A stretch of 64,000 bases of DNA from Nansenia antarctica (taxonomy: Eukaryota > Chordata > Actinopteri > Argentiniformes > Microstomatidae), in the NCBI GenBank assembly GCA_963989245.1, contig OZ022354.1, positions 1,773,246 to 1,837,245 of the forward strand, in the 5' to 3' direction. Numbering within the stretch: the first letter of the stretch is position 1; the number at the start of each line of letters is the position of its first letter. Position numbers and translations under genes: made by a program. The notes below the pieces were generated by a model. It was not told where the DNA came from. It was given only the letters and a program-made list of their open reading frames with translations, and made no database searches. Of the stretch, positions 35,301-41,300 are shown one piece after another.

Positions 35301-38300
35301 TCAGCAGCCTCACCCTTACAGAGCATGAAGTGAGACGCGTGCTGAAGGCGGTGGACCCCAGAAAAGCCTCAGGGCCGGATGGCGTACTGGGACGGGTGCT
35401 GAGGGACTGCGCCGACCAGCTGGCTGGGGTTTTCACCAACATCTTCAACCAGTCCCTGTCCCAGGCCACCATCCCACCCTGCCTGAAAACCTCAACAATC
35501 ATCCCAGTCCCGAAGAAAAGCACAGTGAGCTGCCTAAACGACTACCGCCCGGTGGCACTCACACCAATCATCATGAAGTGCTTCGAGAAACTGGTCCGGG
35601 CCCACATAGTCACACGCCTCCCGCCCAACCTGGATCCATACCAGTTCGCCTACAGAGCCCACAGGTCCACAGAGGACGCCATCGCGACGACTCTCCACTC
35701 CACTCTATCCTACCTGGAGAGGGGGAACAGCTACGCGAGACTGCTCTTTGTGGACTTCAGCTCTGCCTTCAACACCATCCTTCCAGACAGGCTAGTGACC
35801 AAACTACTAGACCTGGGACTATCACACTCCATCTGTGCATGGATCAAGGACTTCCTGTCTGACCGCCCCCAGAGGGTGCGGGTTGGCTCCCACACCTCCA
35901 CAGCCCTCAGAGAGTGGAGAGAGTCTCAACCCTCCGATTCCTGGGGGTGCACATTCAGGATGACCTGTCCTGGAAGACCAACACAGCAGCCATCATCAAG
36001 AAGGCACAACAGCGGCTCTACTTCCTGAGAGTCCTCAGGAAATACCACCTCAAACAGGAGCTGCTTGTGACCTTCTACCGCTGCACAGTGGAGAGCATCC
36101 TCACCTACTGCATCTGCGTGTGGTTCTCCAGCTGCACAGCCGCAGAGAGGAAAGCGCTACAGAGAGTCGTGAGATCGGCCCAGAAGATCATCGGCGCCCC
36201 CCTCCCCTCTCTGGAAGAGCTGTACAACACGCGCTGCCTCAGGAAGGCCTCCAAGATCTCCAGAGACCCATCCCACCCTGGGAACGAACACTTTGTTCGG
36301 CTGCCCTCGGGCAGGCGGTTCAGGACCATGTCCGCAAGGACAAATAGACTGAAGCTCAGCTTCTACCCTAGGGCCATTCAGGCCCTGAACACAGCAAAGA
36401 CCTAGGTTCTAGGCCCTGGACAATCTAGACAATTTGATGGCAGCTACTAGATTGTAATCAAGTGCAATACTGAAACACAACTGTGAACATTTCAAACCTG
36501 CAAACTGCGACACTTTAAATGAATGTGCAATAATACTATGTGCAATATGACAACCCTCGTGCACACAAGGTTCAGAGATAGGAAATGTTAGGATATTTAT
36601 AGCATAGCATAGAGTACAGCACAGTGTTTTATTTGTATAGTATAGTATAGTGGATAGTGTATATAGCCTTTATTTATGTAAACCAGCTCTTTTCCCTTCT
36701 TGTTTTTAGTATTTTATTCCTAGCACCAGGGGAGCCCCCCCTCACAAATTTCGTTGTATGGTACCTGTACTATATTAATGACAATAAAGACCATTCATTC
36801 ATTCATAGTTGTTCTCACAGCGTAATGACAAGGCTCTGTCTCTGACAAATAGGCTGTTTTCAGTCATCATGTCTACCACTGATTACCATAGGATGTTTCA
36901 TATACTGTGCCTATAGAAAGTCTACACCCGCTTCCAAAATATTCACGTTTCGTTGCCTGCTGGACACTTTCAAAATGAATGAAACATTCTAAAATGTTCA
37001 GTCATTTATATATCAAAAAAACTAAAACAAAAAACAGAGAAGACCTATTTGAACATTTCTACACACTCCTTACTGTGACCTTCCTAACATGTGCTCAGAT
37101 GCAGACATTTTTTCATCAAGTTACTCTGAAAGTTTAATTGAGTCCTCAAAGATTGCATTTGCAAAGATAATAGGTCATGTCATTTCAAAATGAATACTCA
37201 TGTCTTGGTAAGGTCCCTGATTTTAATAGGAATTAATGACACACTGTTTAATGACACACTGTTTAATGACACACTGTTTAAGTCACAACTGGTGAAAGTC
37301 ACCAACACACAGTGGGTCACTGCTAAATAGATAGGGCAAGATCAAGGATGGAGAGTAACAGAAATGGAAAAGTACTTTATTGCAGTTAAATTAGGCCTAC
37401 AGTCACCCTAACTGTGTGGTGTTCGGTGAACACGTCATTCTGTACTGGCCTACTCTTGCAATTACGTCGGTTAATGAGACAAATGCAATGTAATTACCGT
37501 GAGAATAAACACCCCTGCTTTCTGTGAGAATAAATTATTCAATTTCATTATAATCACAGGAGTTCGTATCATTTTGGTTAATTTATTTCAATTGACTTTT
37601 TTGGAAAGCTTAAACCCCTAACCTATTGGACACCAATGCGTTTATGAATTGCGTCGGAGAGCACACAAGAAATGACACTTTGATACCCACCTGCATTGTG
37701 TGGGGTGGTATTCAGTTACCAAAAAGAGACCAGAGTTTGATCGAGACGAAGCACTTGAATTGTGGGCTGTTTGGTTCCAAAGAGGCTATGGCTGCACGCT
37801 TACTACACATTTCGAGAGAAATATCATCTACACAGGACAAACGGGTCTCTTTCCAAACTCATTTAGCTACCCAGACTTTGGAACTATTTGCTTTACACAG
37901 TCTGACTAAATAATTATCAATAAGCCTTCAAGTAGAAATGATTGTGTTCTTCCCACTTCGACACATTTTCTAACTGGTACTAAATGACACAGTGAGTTGA
38001 TTCAGTGAATCTAAAAGAAACAGCAGTTTAACGAATACGCAATTATCAGGTAACTGTTCATCACATACTTTTTAAGTAAGTGCTTGCTTAATACAGGGCT
38101 GTTATTAATGTGCTAACTGTGCAAATGTCCTGGGTTAAAATCTGCAGGCATGTCTAGCAGCAGAGAGATAGCTTAGATGCTAATGTTCGCTACCTATTAG
38201 ATGAGCTAGCCAGTGAACTACTGGTCTAGGTTGTTGGTAAACTAACTGGTCTTGTCATTCCACGGCAAGGGGCACACTTCACCAATTACTGTTACCCATG

Positions 38301-41300
38301 CAAGGCACACTTCACCTATTACTGTTACCCATGCAAGGCACACTTCACCAATTACTGTTACCCATGCAAGGCACACTTCACCAATTACTGTTACCCATGC
38401 AAGGCACACTTCACCTGTACTGTTACCCATGCAAGGCACACATCACCAAGTACTAGGGATGTCCCGATATTGATATCGCATATCGCCGCGATATTGGTCC
38501 TGAATGCTGGATCGCAGATCGCACCAGAAAAAAAATAGGCAGTGATCTGGGGCTCGCGATCCGGCGTGTCACTCACGTGATGACAACAGTAGTAGTCAGT
38601 GGTCACAGGCATGAGAGTTGGCTAGTAGCTACCTGTGTGTAATGAGTCTGACAATGTCATAATGCCCCCCCCCCCCCCCCGTGACCTCCACCAATCACAG
38701 AGGTGCATTGGCACACAACACAGTAACAGTGCGAACATGAACATGAACTCAAGCATTAATGAACATTAATGAACAGGGTTGCTACACTATGTTTACAAGC
38801 CAGGTATCACTTACCGGTAGCCTCTGGCAACAGTGAATCCAACCCACAGATTATAAGTATTTAGTGATCGTTAAACTGTTGTATATTATATCGAGTGGTA
38901 CTTTAAAACTTCCAAGTTGCCTGTTATGAAAAAAACGAAAAGCAGATATTGTTGATATTGTTGACACCCCTTCGATTCTGCGACTGGTTTCTGGTCTCAC
39001 CAGCGGGCGTCTCTAGGCTACACTTTTAAAAATGGTGCTATAATTGATTTGCCATTTGTAAGAGAAGATAAATAGAATAAAAACATGAAGGCACTAAAAG
39101 TTTAAATTGTTTTAACTTTAAACCAGTTGGTCACTGAGTACTGCAGAGTACTGTTTTTGTTGCTTGAATAAAGGCTGGCAGTCTTTAATAGCCAACTGTT
39201 GTTGTGGACTATACTGGGGAAGTATTTGTTATTATTCAGGAGTAAAACAATAAATACAAATATCGGATTGATATCGGTATCACAGATACCTGAAGCCCAG
39301 GTATCGGTATCGGTAGTGAAAAAATGGGATCGGGACATCCCTACCAAGTACTGTTACCCATGCAAGGCACACTTCACCAAGTACTGTTACCCATGCAAGG
39401 CACACTTCACCAAGTACTGTTACCCATGCAAGGCACACTTCACCAAGTACTGTTACCCATGCAAGGGGCACAATGTCGCACTGTTACAAAACATGAAACA
39501 AGGTGGTGCACTTCAGAATCACAATTCTTTTTATTGCCAAGTATATTCACACATACAGGAAACTGACTTGGTGAGACTGGTGCATAGGACATCATTTAAA
39601 AAAAAAGAAAAGCACCGAAACCTTGTAAAAATCCAGCTCTACATTACACTGCCTTCTATTTGCCATCGATGGCTCACCCTGAAAATATTGTAGAAGTTAT
39701 CATGTTGTCACTATGTTATGTTACGTCGTGCGAATATGGACTTAACCTACTGTCATGGGGCGGCTGTGGCGCTGGAGGTAGAGCCGCCGTCTAATGATCG
39801 CAAGGTTGGCAGATCGGCGGATCGAGCCCCAGCTGGCCACATGTCGAACTGTCCTTGGGCAAGACACTGAACCCCAAATTGCTCCCTGTGAGCGGGCCGG
39901 CGCCTTGCATGGCAGCTTGCCGCCATTGGTGTGTGAATGGGTGAATGAGAGGCCGTTGTAAAGAGCTTTGGATAAAGGCGCTATATAAGTGCAGTCAGGG
40001 TGCGAAATAAGGGGGAGCTCGGGGAGCTATAGCTCCCCTAGTGGTGACATGAGCTCCCCTGGAAACATGGTTTGTGAAATTTTAGGGGAGCTCTAAAATA
40101 TTCCAAATTGCGATGGATTTATTCCAAGTTGTGACGCATTTTACCTGGTGTAATATGATTTGTAGAGGCATACAATCTATTTTGATGTTGGTATTAGGTA
40201 TATACAGTAAATGATGTATAATAGCCTATATATAGCCTACATATAGGCCTTTATTGGCTACAACTATGCGACAGTAACAGAGCGGGGTGCACTGACGCTG
40301 AACGCCTCATAGTGAGAAGTAGGTGGACAATGCGTGGTGCTGAAATAGCCGACATGCGGTGTGTGGTTTGAAAAAAGTAACGCCAGCTCAGTAAATAATT
40401 CAAACTTAATGTTTACTTATAGGCTATGTGAATGTGACTGCACCACACATGTGAACAGTAACAAAGCAAATGCAGTTTAATTTTATGAAAAACATTGACA
40501 ACTAAATCGGCGCAAAAAAAAAAAAACTGAATCCGCTTAGCCTATATGCTCCTGAAAAACATTTAATGACAGAGCAAACACGCTACATTACTAGGGATAA
40601 TAATTACAATGAGCCATTCATTAAAAATAGAAAAAATAATATTAGGCTATTAAATCTCACTTAATGAGAAAACTGGCATCTCCCATCGGTCACTATTTGT
40701 TGGCTATCTGGTGATATGGACGTCTTCGAGTGTCTAGAAAAGCGCTATAAGTCTAATGTATTATTATTATTTATTATTATTATGGACGTCACTTTAATCC
40801 GGCAGTTCTCAAGGTTTTTATGCACCAATCGATTCCTCTAGTCCGTCTTTATCACATTCATTGACGAAAAGGACGACTCGCATGTATAGGTGGAAGGGAA
40901 CATTCATTGTGAGCACGGAAAATGCGAGTCTCACACAATGGCTGTGCATTGATGAAACCAGGTAGGATGAACGTATAGTTCGCTTTCCATTCCTCTTTAA
41001 ATGCCCTGTTTTCACCGTCAACTTTCCTCTTTAGACCTTTGGAGAGTGACATGATGTTTCTCTTGCTAGCTAGCAGGTTAAATGTTTAGCTAACTTCACC
41101 CGGCACCAAACAACCAATCCAATAATAATGTGACCTTGTAAGTCTGGGAGGAGGGGGGAATCATTATCAGAATAAAACTATGTTAAATAATTATTAGAAT
41201 AAGTTAGGCTGCGATACATCGTCAGTCCACACATTTATTATTCAAAACTATGGAAAAGGGTGAAACTACGTTGTTGAGAATCACAACACAAACTCGCTAG

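Noticed and set aside
38268..39475. CRISPR-like regular repeats
   Set aside because: The repeats are head-to-tail with no unique spacers and sit in an animal intron, so this is a minisatellite.
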